Positions 52,294 through 61,307 of a DNA stretch of 64,000 bases are shown in pieces. Under the pieces are notes generated by a model. The model had not been told where the DNA came from. It ran no database searches and worked only from the letters and a program-made list of their open reading frames with translations. The DNA comes from Pseudomonas prosekii (lineage in GTDB: Bacteria; Pseudomonadota; Gammaproteobacteria; Pseudomonadales; Pseudomonadaceae): contig NZ_LT629762.1 in NCBI RefSeq assembly GCF_900105155.1, positions 1,488,001 through 1,552,000 on the forward strand, read 5' to 3'. Each line of letters opens with the position of its first letter. Position 1 is the first letter of the stretch. The translations under genes were made by a program, and so were the position numbers.

Positions 52294-53389
52294 TTAAAGC
52301 CCTTGTTTCAGGCTTGCTACCAGGTATTCGTCGATATCGCCGTCGAGCACCTTGTCGCAGTCACTGCGTTCGATGTTAGTGCGCAGATCCTTGATCCGCG
52401 ACGCATCGAGCACGTAAGAGCGAATCTGGTGACCCCAGCCGATGTCGGACTTGGTGTCTTCCAGGGCCTGCGAAGCGGCGTTGCGTTTCTGCACTTCCTG
52501 CTCATACAAGCGCGCCCGCAACATTTTCATCGCGGTGTCTTTGTTGGCGTGCTGGGAGCGTTCGTTCTGGCAGCTGACCACGGTGTTGGACGGTACGTGA
52601 GTAATACGTACGGCCGAGTCAGTGGTGTTTACGTGCTGACCACCGGCACCCGAGGAGCGATAGGTGTCGATGCGCAGGTCCGACGGGTTGATGTCGATTT
52701 CGATGTTGTCATCGATTTCCGGCGACACGAACACGGCCGAGAACGAGGTGTGGCGACGGTTGCCCGAGTCATAAGGGCTCTTGCGCACCAGACGGTGCAC
52801 GCCGATCTCGGTGCGCAGCCAGCCAAAGGCATATTCGCCCTTGATGTGGACAGTGGCGCCCTTGATCCCGGCAACTTCGCCGGCCGACAGCTCCATGATG
52901 GTCGCGTCGAAACCGCGTTTGTCAGCCCAGCGCAAGTACATGCGCAGCAGGATGTTGGCCCAGTCCTGAGCCTCGGTGCCGCCGGAGCCGGCCTGGATGT
53001 CCAGGTAGGCGTTGTTGGCGTCCATCTCACCGCTGAACATGCGCCGGAATTCGAGTTTTTCCAGGGATTCGCGCAGACGCTCGACCTCGGTCGCCACGTC
53101 ATCGACGGCGCCCTGGTCTTCTTCTTCGGCGGACATCAGCAGCAGTTCTTTGGCATCGGCGAGGCCGGTGTGCATTTCGTCGAGGGTGTCGACGATCTGA
53201 GCCAGCAGCGAGCGCTCGCGGCCCAGTTCCTGTGCGTACGACGGGTTGTTCCAGACTGCCGGATCTTCAAGCTCGCGATTGACTTCAGTCAGACGCTCAT
53301 GCTTTTGATCGTAGTCAAAGATACCCCCGAATAGTTTCGGAGCGCTCGGACAGGTCCTTGATACTGTTAAGGATCGGGTTGATTTCCAT
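52294..53389 (-). CDS. prfB: Peptide chain release factor 2, with programmed +1 frameshift
   Basis: RF2 releases the peptide at UAA and UGA. The gene reads in two frames: 24 codons ([20 protein letters not shown] start at 53389, to Leu24) then an in-frame TGA, and a +1 shift at CTT TGA C gives another 340 codons, for 364 residues. The GGQ motif is at 249-251 (SGAGGQHVN). The stop-recognition tripeptide at 204-206 is Ser-Pro-Tyr instead of the usual Ser-Pro-Phe. The frameshift makes RF2 control its own level. It forms an operon with lysS. Confidence 0.96.
53314..53332 (-). promoter_or_regulatory. RF2 programmed +1 frameshift site
   Basis: On the minus strand CGGGGGTAT then CTTTGAC is present. 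The G-rich stretch is the Shine-Dalgarno-like element that pushes the ribosome, CTT is the slippery codon, and TGA C is the weak stop context. It is the standard RF2 arrangement. Confidence 0.95.
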
Positions 53390-53641
53390 GGCGGGCAGCA
53401 CTCGTTGGCGAACTTTTGAAAGCCGGCGAGTATAACGTAATCAAGCTGTGACGGCAGCCCGCCTGGCGGACTGAATGCGCTTCGATACCGTTTTACCCAC
53501 CCCAAATGAGGGAAACCTCCCCAGGAAAATCCCTAACTACTAAAACGACTCTTCCTACACCAGAACCAGAACTGCCCTGCATAAACCCCGCACTCACTCA
53601 TCCACAGTCCCGCCCATCTAAATCAGCACTAGGGATGTGTG

Positions 53642-55708
53642 ATGTTCGGGCCTGCCAACCAAGCCTCTTTCCTCCTGGACATCGAGGGGTCAGCCCACGA
53701 TCTGCGAGTCCTCGAGTTCACCGGCAAGGAAGCCATCAGCCAACCTTTCCGCTTTGATCTGAAACTGGTCAGCGAACGTCCTGATCTGGACCTGGAAAGC
53801 CTTCTGCATCGAACCGCCTATCTCAGTTTTGACGGCCACGGCGCCGGCATTCATGGCCAGGTTTACAGCGTCGGCCAGGGCGATGCAGGCAAGCGCCTGA
53901 CCCAATACCAACTCAGCCTGATGCCCAGCCTTGCCTGGCTGGGCCACCGTTTCGACCAGAAAATATTCCAGAAACTGAGCGTGCCGCAGATCATCGCTCA
54001 GGTCCTGGAAAGCCACGGCATCCTCGGCGATCGCTACCGCTTTGCCCTCGGCACCGATTACCGGCCGAGGGACTATTGCGTCCAGTACGGCGAGAGCTGC
54101 CTGAATTTTCTGCAGCGGCTGTGCGAAGAAGAAGGCTTGCATTACCACTTTGAGCACAGCCGCGAGGGGCACCTGCTGGTCTTCGGCGATGATCAAACGG
54201 TATTCCCCAGACTCCACCAACCCACCGCCTACCTGCAGGACAGCGCGATGGTCGCGGATGATCCGGTGATCAATGCCTTCACTCTCGCCCTGCAAACCCG
54301 CTCCACGGGTGTGACCCGCCGCGACTACGACTTCGAGAAACCTTTACTGCAATTGGAGAGTGGCGCGAAAGATCCTTCGCCGCTGCGACTCGAAGACTAC
54401 GGCTTCCCCGGCCATTTCACTGATCGCGAACAGGGCAAGCACCGCACCCGGCGAACACTGGAGCGGCACCGCAGCGATTATCGGCAAGCGACCGGACGCA
54501 GCAATCAGTCAATGTTGCTCAGCGGCCACTTCCTGCCCTTGATCAATCACCCGCGCCAGGAATGGAACGACCTGTGGTTGCTGACAGAAGTCATCCACAT
54601 CGGGAAACAGCCGAGCGTGCTTGAAGAATCGATCACCAGCGCCGCGAACGAGGAATTTTACCAAGGCTACCGCAACACCTTTCTTGCAACGCCGTGGGAC
54701 ACCCCTTTCAGGCCCGCGCTCGCTCATCCCAAAACCACCATCGACGGTTATCAACACGCCGTGGTCTGCGGCCCTCCCGGCGAAGAAATCCACTGCGACG
54801 AATACGGCCGCGTGCGTGTTCAGTTTCCCTGGGACCGTGACGGCGAGCACAACGAACACTCCAGTTGCTGGGTGCGAGTCGCCAGCGGCTGGGCTCACGA
54901 CCGTTATGGCAGCGTGCTGATTCCCCGCGTCGGCATGGAAGTGATCGTCGGGTTCTATGAGGGAGACCTGGATAAACCCTTGATCGTCGCTTGCCTGCCG
55001 AATGGCGCTAATCGTCCCCCGCTCGACCTGCCCGCCGAGAAAACTCGCAGCACTTTCAAAACCCAAAGCAGCCCTGGCGGCGCAGGTTTCAATGAACTGC
55101 GCATCGAGGATCGCAAAGGGGCGGAGGAAATATCCGTCCGCGCCCAGCGCGACTACGTGCAGCACGTGTTGAACGACGAACGGGTTCAAATCGACAACCA
55201 GCGCAGCATTGTGGTCGGTGGCAACGCCCGTCATGAACTTCACGCAGAAGAACAGCGCATCACCCACGGCAACCGCTTGACCGAAGTCCGCCAGGACGAC
55301 CACCTGACCGTGCATGGCGACCGCCACATTCGCGCCACCAGCCACCGGTTGAGCGCTCGACAGCAGGTCCACGTCAGCGTCGGCCAACACGTCGTCATCG
55401 ATGGCGGCGCCAGCGTCACGCTCCAGGCCGCTGGCGCGTGGCTCACGATTAATTCGGCAGGGATTTTCAGCAGCGTGCCAGTTGAGACAGGCGGTGCGCC
55501 GATGCCGCCGATGGCCGCCACGCCCGTGGCGCTCGACGCAAGCACGCCGGTACTCACCGAAACGGTTTCAACCGCCCTATTCAAACAACTGCTCGGCGAC
55601 GAGGCCTTGATTGAACTCTGCCAGATGCCCAGCGGCGGCACGCCGATGGACTGCCCGCTGAGCGACTGCCAATGCCGCAGAGCCCTAGGCTATGGAGCTC
55701 GCTCATGA
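53642..55708 (+). CDS. vgrG: T6SS spike protein VgrG
   Basis: A 688-residue VgrG. Residues 1-360 correspond to the gp27-like part (LLDIEGSAHDLRVLEFTGKEAISQPFRFDLKLVS at the start, DYCVQYGESCLNFLQRLCEEEGLHYHFEH near 148-176). An OB-fold follows (IHCDEYGRVRVQFPWDRDGEHNEHSSCWVRVASGWA), then the beta-helix needle with SPGGAGFNELRIEDRKGAEEISVRAQRD. It ends in a short Cys-rich tail (DCPLSDCQC). An ATG at 53642 is used; GTG at 53639 is possible. The adaptor gene overlaps its stop (ATGA). It would carry the effector at the tip of the T6SS tube; no T6SS core genes are in the window. Confidence 0.95.
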   Translation: MFGPANQASFLLDIEGSAHDLRVLEFTGKEAISQPFRFDLKLVSERPDLDLESLLHRTAYLSFDGHGAGIHGQVYSVGQGDAGKRLTQYQLSLMPSLAWLGHRFDQKIFQKLSVPQIIAQVLESHGILGDRYRFALGTDYRPRDYCVQYGESCLNFLQRLCEEEGLHYHFEHSREGHLLVFGDDQTVFPRLHQPTAYLQDSAMVADDPVINAFTLALQTRSTGVTRRDYDFEKPLLQLESGAKDPSPLRLEDYGFPGHFTDREQGKHRTRRTLERHRSDYRQATGRSNQSMLLSGHFLPLINHPRQEWNDLWLLTEVIHIGKQPSVLEESITSAANEEFYQGYRNTFLATPWDTPFRPALAHPKTTIDGYQHAVVCGPPGEEIHCDEYGRVRVQFPWDRDGEHNEHSSCWVRVASGWAHDRYGSVLIPRVGMEVIVGFYEGDLDKPLIVACLPNGANRPPLDLPAEKTRSTFKTQSSPGGAGFNELRIEDRKGAEEISVRAQRDYVQHVLNDERVQIDNQRSIVVGGNARHELHAEEQRITHGNRLTEVRQDDHLTVHGDRHIRATSHRLSARQQVHVSVGQHVVIDGGASVTLQAAGAWLTINSAGIFSSVPVETGGAPMPPMAATPVALDASTPVLTETVSTALFKQLLGDEALIELCQMPSGGTPMDCPLSDCQCRRALGYGARS

Positions 55709-56400
55709 ACACCTGGATTTTGCTGGAGCGCCCCGCCGCGCAACTCGAAATGCTCTATCGGCTGGCGACACATCCCGACACTCAGAAGCTGTTCGCCGGT
55801 ACTTCACTCGCCGGTTTTGCCGAGCAGAGCCCACTGCTGGTCCGGCTGGACAACCAACCGACGCTCACTCAGGCAATCGAGCAAACCCCGGCGCAATGGC
55901 CAGGCCTGCTGATCGAAAGCGCCTGCGACACGTCCTCGCTACTCGCGCATTTGCGCCAGATGCTGTTCGTCAACTTCGACCAGCAACGCAAAGGCGTGCT
56001 GCGCTACAGCAACCCGACCGTCGCCAGCTATTTTTTTGCCGCGTGCACCGTGCAAGACCTCAGCCTGTGGCTCGGGCCAATCGGCCGTCTGCGCTGGTTC
56101 GGCGCGACGTGGGCCACTCAAGCGACAGGCGAAGCTGGCTGGCAGCGGTTGGACAATCCCCACGCGAACGACTGGCGCATTGAATGGACCCACCGGGCGA
56201 TGGTGCTGAGCGTCGCCCAGGAAGACGCTTTGACGCGCCAGCGCAACGAACAGTTTCTTTATTACTGGTGGCAGCAACATCCCCAGCACTCCTTTATGCA
56301 GGCCAGCCATTTGCTGGAGCAAGCGCTGGCTCAGGGCATCGACGACAGCGAAGACATCAGCGCCTTTCTGAACGCCCACTGCACGCAGGTTCTGTCATGA
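55705..56400 (+). CDS. DUF4123 T6SS effector adaptor
   Basis: A 231-residue adaptor (DUF4123, also called TEC or Tap-1) that loads an effector onto VgrG. The family N-terminus is seen as WILLERPAAQLEMLYRLATHPDTQKLFAGT and the middle as LRQMLFVNFDQQRKGVLRYSNPTVASYFFAACT, then LGPIGRLRWFG. It overlaps VgrG and the effector gene by ATGA on each side. A longer start at 55672 would intrude into vgrG. Confidence 0.9.
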   Translation: MNTWILLERPAAQLEMLYRLATHPDTQKLFAGTSLAGFAEQSPLLVRLDNQPTLTQAIEQTPAQWPGLLIESACDTSSLLAHLRQMLFVNFDQQRKGVLRYSNPTVASYFFAACTVQDLSLWLGPIGRLRWFGATWATQATGEAGWQRLDNPHANDWRIEWTHRAMVLSVAQEDALTRQRNEQFLYYWWQQHPQHSFMQASHLLEQALAQGIDDSEDISAFLNAHCTQVLS

Positions 56401-59400
56401 CGCGCCTCGGCAAGTTGACCGCAGGCCCCGGCTGCGAACGCGACAAGCTGATTGTCCAGGTCATCGGCACCGGGCACTCGAAAAACCAGCGACTGCTGAT
56501 GGTCGATCAATCGGGCGTCGAACCGCTCTTGGCCCTGACCGATGAGGCCGCGTGCGAAACCGAGCGTTTGACCAGCGTGCACAGCGAGCTGTTTGTGTGG
56601 GATTGGTCGGCACAACTCAAACACCAGTTGTGGCTGGAAATTGCCACCACCCGAGGCCCGCCCATTCGCCTGCCGTTGCTGGAGGACGTGCGTGTCACCC
56701 CGCGCCAACTGGAAGCGCAGTGGAATCAGATCGTGCCGATCCTGCCCTTCGCCGCGCTGCCCGGGACTCGCAGCAAGTACGACCTCGGCACGCCGGTGCT
56801 GTGCCGCAGCGGTTATGTCTATGTGTTTTACCGTGATCGCTTGTGGCGTGAGATCGAGGTGCGGCAGGACGACGAACTCACGACCTATCGCGATATCGAT
56901 CTGCAGGCCTATCGACAGGATCAGCAACTCAGCAGCGACTACCGACAGGCCAGCGGCGTCGATCTCAGCGACATCTGGCTGCCCGCGACCTGGAACCATC
57001 AACCCGCCGAAGCCGTGCAACTGTGTTTCAGCGAAATCCAGCTGAGCGCTGCACGCCTGAAACGTCTGGAGGACGATCCGCAGCTGCGCGCTCAGCAGTG
57101 TCAGAGCCCGGCGTTGCAGTGCGAGAGTCAGACCTTCGAGCGGCTTTTCGAGCAGCAGCCCGATGGGCAGACGATGCTGGAAGCTTTCAGTGCGTTCAAT
57201 GCGTGGGATGCACAAGCGTCCGATACCGCGACGAAGGCCAGCATCACGTGGCGCAACCTTGCCGCACGGGCCTTTCCCCTCAGCCTGATCGCCGCGCAAC
57301 GGGCTCGCCAAAGTGGTTTCGAATACGTGCTGGAGCATCCGGGCCGTTACGTGTGCGACCTCTCGGGCGAATTCGCGGCGCAGCGCAAAACTGAAGCCAA
57401 GGCCTGTCTTGATCAGTGGGAGCAAGGCACCACACCTGCGTTACCTGCAACGTTTGAAAGCAGCGCCTGGGCTGATTGCCTCGCCGCGTTGCTGGATCAA
57501 TTGCGTGAAAAAGCCCCATCCGCCGATGAAGCGGATCTCTGGCAAGCCCAACCCACCGTCGTCGACGTGCTTGCAGCGGCCCGCGAGCGAGGCGTCTGCG
57601 GCGTACTGCTTGAAGACCCACGCCACCGCGTGCGGCATCTGGTTTCGCAGATTCAGCAGCAACAGCAATTGCTCACGCGTTATGCCGAGCGTGCCAGCCT
57701 GCACCCGCACCACGCCAGTGCGGTGATGGTTCAGCAACTGATCGTGCCGGCGACGATCGGCGGGCAGAAAAACCCGCTGCACGGCTGTTTCGACAAAGTG
57801 CAAGAGGCCGGCCGCCGCGACATCAACCGCTTCACCGCCACCGCTGAACGCGCCTTGCTCTGGCAACAACTGAACATGGCGCAGGCGCTGCTTGCCGAGT
57901 GTCTGCAACAACCGGTCACCCAGCAAACCCTGGCCGATCATTTGAGCCTGGAGGGTTTTGATTACCTGGCGGCGTTGTTTGCCGTGAGTCAGGTTTTCGC
58001 CAGCCTCGCCACCGTGCCGGCGCAGCTTGATCCGCTAGCCCGCAATGGTGATGTCACCGATGCGCTGACCGGCTTAAGCCTTTACAGCCCGCAGGCCAGT
58101 GTCGGCCAGACGTTGCTCAACGACATCGCCCACGACTCGGCGCACCCGCTGCACGGGATGCTTTGGCCGGCTGTCGATGACGTCGCGCTGGATGCGCCCT
58201 ACGTGCGGCCCTCCGAGAAAACCGTCAATGAAGGTGATGGTCGGTTACGCGCTGAACACCTCGCCGAATTTGAAACCGATCCGGGGCCTTATTACCCGCA
58301 GGTCGAACACCTCGACGGGCACTTGCTGGAAGGGTTGCTGGCCAACGGCAGCCTGAATAGCACGCTCACGGGGCAATCGAAAGCGGCGGCCAGTACGTTG
58401 ATCAGCATTTACGAAAATCTCGCCGGCTCTTTAGAAACCGCCAGCAGTGCGGTGATGGCCCAAGTTGCACCTGCCCCGGCCAGCGCCTATCTACATGGCC
58501 TAGGCGTGGGGCTGTTGCGCAGTTTGATGCCCAATACCTTTGGTGAAATGCACCTCATCAATCGCCGAGATGCAGACCCGCAACGCTATCACCTGTTTGG
58601 ATTGTCCGACGTGCCGACCGGGGATCAGCGGCCACGGCGGTTGATGGGGGAATATCTGGATGCGCAAGGGCGGCCGTTAACGGTGGGGAATACCGCTGAT
58701 GCTTTCGAGACGCCGAGCGCTTCACGTGTGGGCAATTACAAATTGCTGGCGATGCCGGCGGCTCACCCGACGGTGCGCAGCCTTAGTGAGCTGAATCGGC
58801 GGATTAATGCTGTGCATAAAGCGGATGTTGAAGCTCGCGGGGCGGATAACGCGAAGGTTAAAGGTGCGTTGCAGCGCGGGGTGGATGAGCATGCGGATTT
58901 GGCTAATAGCCGGGTGCATCGCGTGTTGGGCTCGTTGCCGTTTGCGGCTGGGGTTTTGATGTTGGAGGTTTGGAATGTTAGGACCGAGTTAGGGGCGGCG
59001 GAGCAAGTGCGACGGGAGAAGGGGTTGTTCCGGGTAGTTCTATCTGGGGTCGGCGCGAGCGTAGATTTAGTTATAGCGCTAGAGATGCTGACGGTAAAAA
59101 TTTCCGGTACAAAATCTGTTTTGGCGGTTGGCCGAAAGGTTCTTTTTGCTATTTCAAAGGAGGCCGTAAAAAAAACCTTAGGATCTCTAGCGGCAATGTA
59201 TTTAGCAAAGGAGTTTACAGTTCGAATACTTGCCCAAATTGGCTCTGGATTAATTCTTACAGCTATTTGCCTTGCAGACGCCTGGTATGCGTGGACATGG
59301 AGCGATGACGCCGGTTGGGGATATCTGATGATGGCCCTGGGTGGAGCAATTAGTGCTCTTAGTAACCTGATTGTCCCAACAGTCGCCTTTCTTGGCCTTG

Positions 59401-60122
59401 GTCCGGCAGGTTGGGTGGCGCTGATATTGATCGTAATCGGCGCCGGAATTGCTTGGTGGCTAAGCGACAAGCCTATCGAGGAATGGCTGGTCAATGGCCC
59501 TTTCGGCACGAACGTTCATTCGGACAATATGCATCTGCTAGATCCACAGAGTAGCTTTTATTATCTGATCAGTTTGTTCGCCGACATTCGCATCCACATT
59601 GGCATCAACCCTGAGTTTGCCCCCAATGCCAAACATGACATTCATGCCAAAACGCCTTTTCAAGTAATTTCGTCCAATACGAGCATTCGTATCGAAAGTA
59701 ACTTACCTGGATTAGTTACCAATTTTGGCACTCTCAGCATTAACGCTCACTGCCGACTCAATACATTCGAACTCAAGGGCTGGCGCCTAAAAAGCGAAAC
59801 CGTGCCGTTCAAAAAACTGGTCAACACTCAACTCGTCTCGCCCAGAGCACAAAAGTTGATACCCCAAGGCCTGGAACTATTTTTCGAAACCCCACCGGAC
59901 CACGCATTCGATTTGGTCACAGGATCACCGGGCATCACACGACAATGGCAAGTGAAAGCACAGTGTGTGCTGGAGCAAAAAAATCAACGCTGGCACTTTC
60001 CTGCGCCGCCGCCAAAGGATGGCACGCGATTTGATAGAGCCCACAAAAAACCAAACTTCGAAAGCATAGGCGAGCTTTATTGGGCTGACGAAAGTACAAA
60101 TAAATCGCGGGATATTAACTAA
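56397..60122 (+). CDS. Large VasX-like T6SS effector, probable membrane-active toxin
   Basis: A 1241-residue protein in the effector position of a VgrG-DUF4123 island. The N-terminal 155 residues contain PILPFAALPGTRSKYDLG then LCRSGYVYVFYRDRLW (about 114-150), typical of the VasX N-terminal region. The middle is long and helical. Residues 847-1022 contain several hydrophobic stretches (about 847-861, 875-897, 944-968, 975-1022), like colicin-type pore formers. The last 200 residues have a beta-rich tail. The gene switches to AT-richer codons after about 59030. A long upstream frame (56184) is inside the adaptor gene; the ATG at 56397 gives an ATGA junction. Confidence 0.8.
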   Translation: MTRLGKLTAGPGCERDKLIVQVIGTGHSKNQRLLMVDQSGVEPLLALTDEAACETERLTSVHSELFVWDWSAQLKHQLWLEIATTRGPPIRLPLLEDVRVTPRQLEAQWNQIVPILPFAALPGTRSKYDLGTPVLCRSGYVYVFYRDRLWREIEVRQDDELTTYRDIDLQAYRQDQQLSSDYRQASGVDLSDIWLPATWNHQPAEAVQLCFSEIQLSAARLKRLEDDPQLRAQQCQSPALQCESQTFERLFEQQPDGQTMLEAFSAFNAWDAQASDTATKASITWRNLAARAFPLSLIAAQRARQSGFEYVLEHPGRYVCDLSGEFAAQRKTEAKACLDQWEQGTTPALPATFESSAWADCLAALLDQLREKAPSADEADLWQAQPTVVDVLAAARERGVCGVLLEDPRHRVRHLVSQIQQQQQLLTRYAERASLHPHHASAVMVQQLIVPATIGGQKNPLHGCFDKVQEAGRRDINRFTATAERALLWQQLNMAQALLAECLQQPVTQQTLADHLSLEGFDYLAALFAVSQVFASLATVPAQLDPLARNGDVTDALTGLSLYSPQASVGQTLLNDIAHDSAHPLHGMLWPAVDDVALDAPYVRPSEKTVNEGDGRLRAEHLAEFETDPGPYYPQVEHLDGHLLEGLLANGSLNSTLTGQSKAAASTLISIYENLAGSLETASSAVMAQVAPAPASAYLHGLGVGLLRSLMPNTFGEMHLINRRDADPQRYHLFGLSDVPTGDQRPRRLMGEYLDAQGRPLTVGNTADAFETPSASRVGNYKLLAMPAAHPTVRSLSELNRRINAVHKADVEARGADNAKVKGALQRGVDEHADLANSRVHRVLGSLPFAAGVLMLEVWNVRTELGAAEQVRREKGLFRVVLSGVGASVDLVIALEMLTVKISGTKSVLAVGRKVLFAISKEAVKKTLGSLAAMYLAKEFTVRILAQIGSGLILTAICLADAWYAWTWSDDAGWGYLMMALGGAISALSNLIVPTVAFLGLGPAGWVALILIVIGAGIAWWLSDKPIEEWLVNGPFGTNVHSDNMHLLDPQSSFYYLISLFADIRIHIGINPEFAPNAKHDIHAKTPFQVISSNTSIRIESNLPGLVTNFGTLSINAHCRLNTFELKGWRLKSETVPFKKLVNTQLVSPRAQKLIPQGLELFFETPPDHAFDLVTGSPGITRQWQVKAQCVLEQKNQRWHFPAPPPKDGTRFDRAHKKPNFESIGELYWADESTNKSRDIN

Positions 60123-61186
60123 TGACTGATGAATTTTGGTACGCCCAGACTGCGTATGGGTCCAAAGAATTATCCCGACAAGAACCCTCGGCTGAACGTC
60201 CGTGGATTATGCGCTTCGCCAAGGTCAGACTGCCCTGGGGCAATACGGATGACATAACGGCTGCAAACCTTCTCGAAAAATTCTCACCAAAAGAACTTCG
60301 TCTCCATGAAGGTTTCAAGAAAGAGCGTGAAGAGCAAATAGCCACAAACACCCTTGATCCGACCCCATACGGACATATTGATTTTCATATAAGGGATGAT
60401 CACGAACGGTTCAGATATGCTCTTCTGCCCGCAAGCTCCCACTTCTGGATGTATATGTCAGGAGGAGGAAAATTTATGTTTTACCTATTTTTCATTGCCG
60501 GCATACCTGCCTATTTTTTAGGCATTACAACCGGAAATGACCCTATATGGGAGTCAACCAAAACTATCTTTATCCAAGTATTCTCCTGGCTCCTCGGCCT
60601 ACCTCTACTATCTTGGGCAATCGGCTCAATCGTCATAAAACACTTCCCCCGCCTCTGGCTAAAACCCTCCCGCGGCCCGATCTGGGAACTCAACCGCCGC
60701 ACCGGTCTGGTCACCGTCTTCGACTACAAAAACAACGGTGAATATAAAAAGAACGGCACCATCGGTGAACTCACCGCCCCTTTCTACGAGTTCGACGCCT
60801 ACATCGCCACGTCCCCCGATAGTCAGGGCATGCCGATGAATGTGCTCTACCTCGCCCATCGCTACCGCAACATCGTGATCAACTTCGGCGCACTGCTCTG
60901 TCCCGGTCCCGAGGTGCAACCCGCCTGCGCACTGTGGGATTTCATCCAGAACTACATGGACGTCAGCCGCCCGCTGCCGGACCTGCCGCAATACGAGGAG
61001 TATCGCCACCTCGATCCCACCACCGCCGATTACGACCGCCGCACCGGTCGCAACCCGCGTTTCTGGATCGACATGGACGATGCGACGTTCAAACTGGTAG
61101 TCAGGGAGATGCATCAGCGCGTCGCCAACATCGACACGTTTCAACGGCCTAATTTGATGGCGGCTTATGTGACGTATGTCGATTGA
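60122..61186 (+). CDS. Putative T6SS immunity protein, copy 1
   Basis: A 354-residue membrane protein whose ATG shares one base with the effector stop (TAATG). Two spans are predicted (about 112-137 and 147-174), so the N-terminal 110 and C-terminal 180 residues probably both face the cytoplasm. Conserved blocks include ERPWIMRFAKVRLPWGNTD near residues 25-43, DDHERFRYALLPASSHFW near 92-109 and SRGPIWELNRRTGLVTVFDY near 183-202. It may belong to DUF6708, which I cannot confirm here. The position, the copies and the membrane topology fit immunity to a membrane-active toxin. Confidence 0.6.
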   Translation: MTDEFWYAQTAYGSKELSRQEPSAERPWIMRFAKVRLPWGNTDDITAANLLEKFSPKELRLHEGFKKEREEQIATNTLDPTPYGHIDFHIRDDHERFRYALLPASSHFWMYMSGGGKFMFYLFFIAGIPAYFLGITTGNDPIWESTKTIFIQVFSWLLGLPLLSWAIGSIVIKHFPRLWLKPSRGPIWELNRRTGLVTVFDYKNNGEYKKNGTIGELTAPFYEFDAYIATSPDSQGMPMNVLYLAHRYRNIVINFGALLCPGPEVQPACALWDFIQNYMDVSRPLPDLPQYEEYRHLDPTTADYDRRTGRNPRFWIDMDDATFKLVVREMHQRVANIDTFQRPNLMAAYVTYVD

Positions 61187-61307
61187 GCCAAATAAAAAGT
61201 TGCCGGGATTTGCCGCATCGTTCTATGGCAACAAGCTCAATTCCAGCAGTGAGGTGAGACGTCATTGGGCTGATGAGCTTACAGATAAATCGCAGAGTAG
61301 TGACTAA
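61176..61307 (+). CDS. Effector-tail mini-ORF 1
   Basis: A 43-codon frame whose ATG lies 11 bases before the end of immunity copy 1 and whose TAA shares a base with the ATG of copy 2. Its last 24 residues (KLNSSSEVRRHWADELTDKS region) align with the effector C-terminus (KPNFESIGELYWADESTNKS region) at 10 of 24 positions. It is probably a remnant of an effector gene end, still useful as a coupling link. It may or may not make a stable peptide. Confidence 0.6.
   Translation: MSIEPNKKLPGFAASFYGNKLNSSSEVRRHWADELTDKSQSSD

Noticed and set aside
53463..53480. TGGCGGACTGAATGCG as a sigma-54 promoter for vgrG
   Set aside because: The -24 and -12 elements match too few bases, and it overlaps the prfB promoter region.
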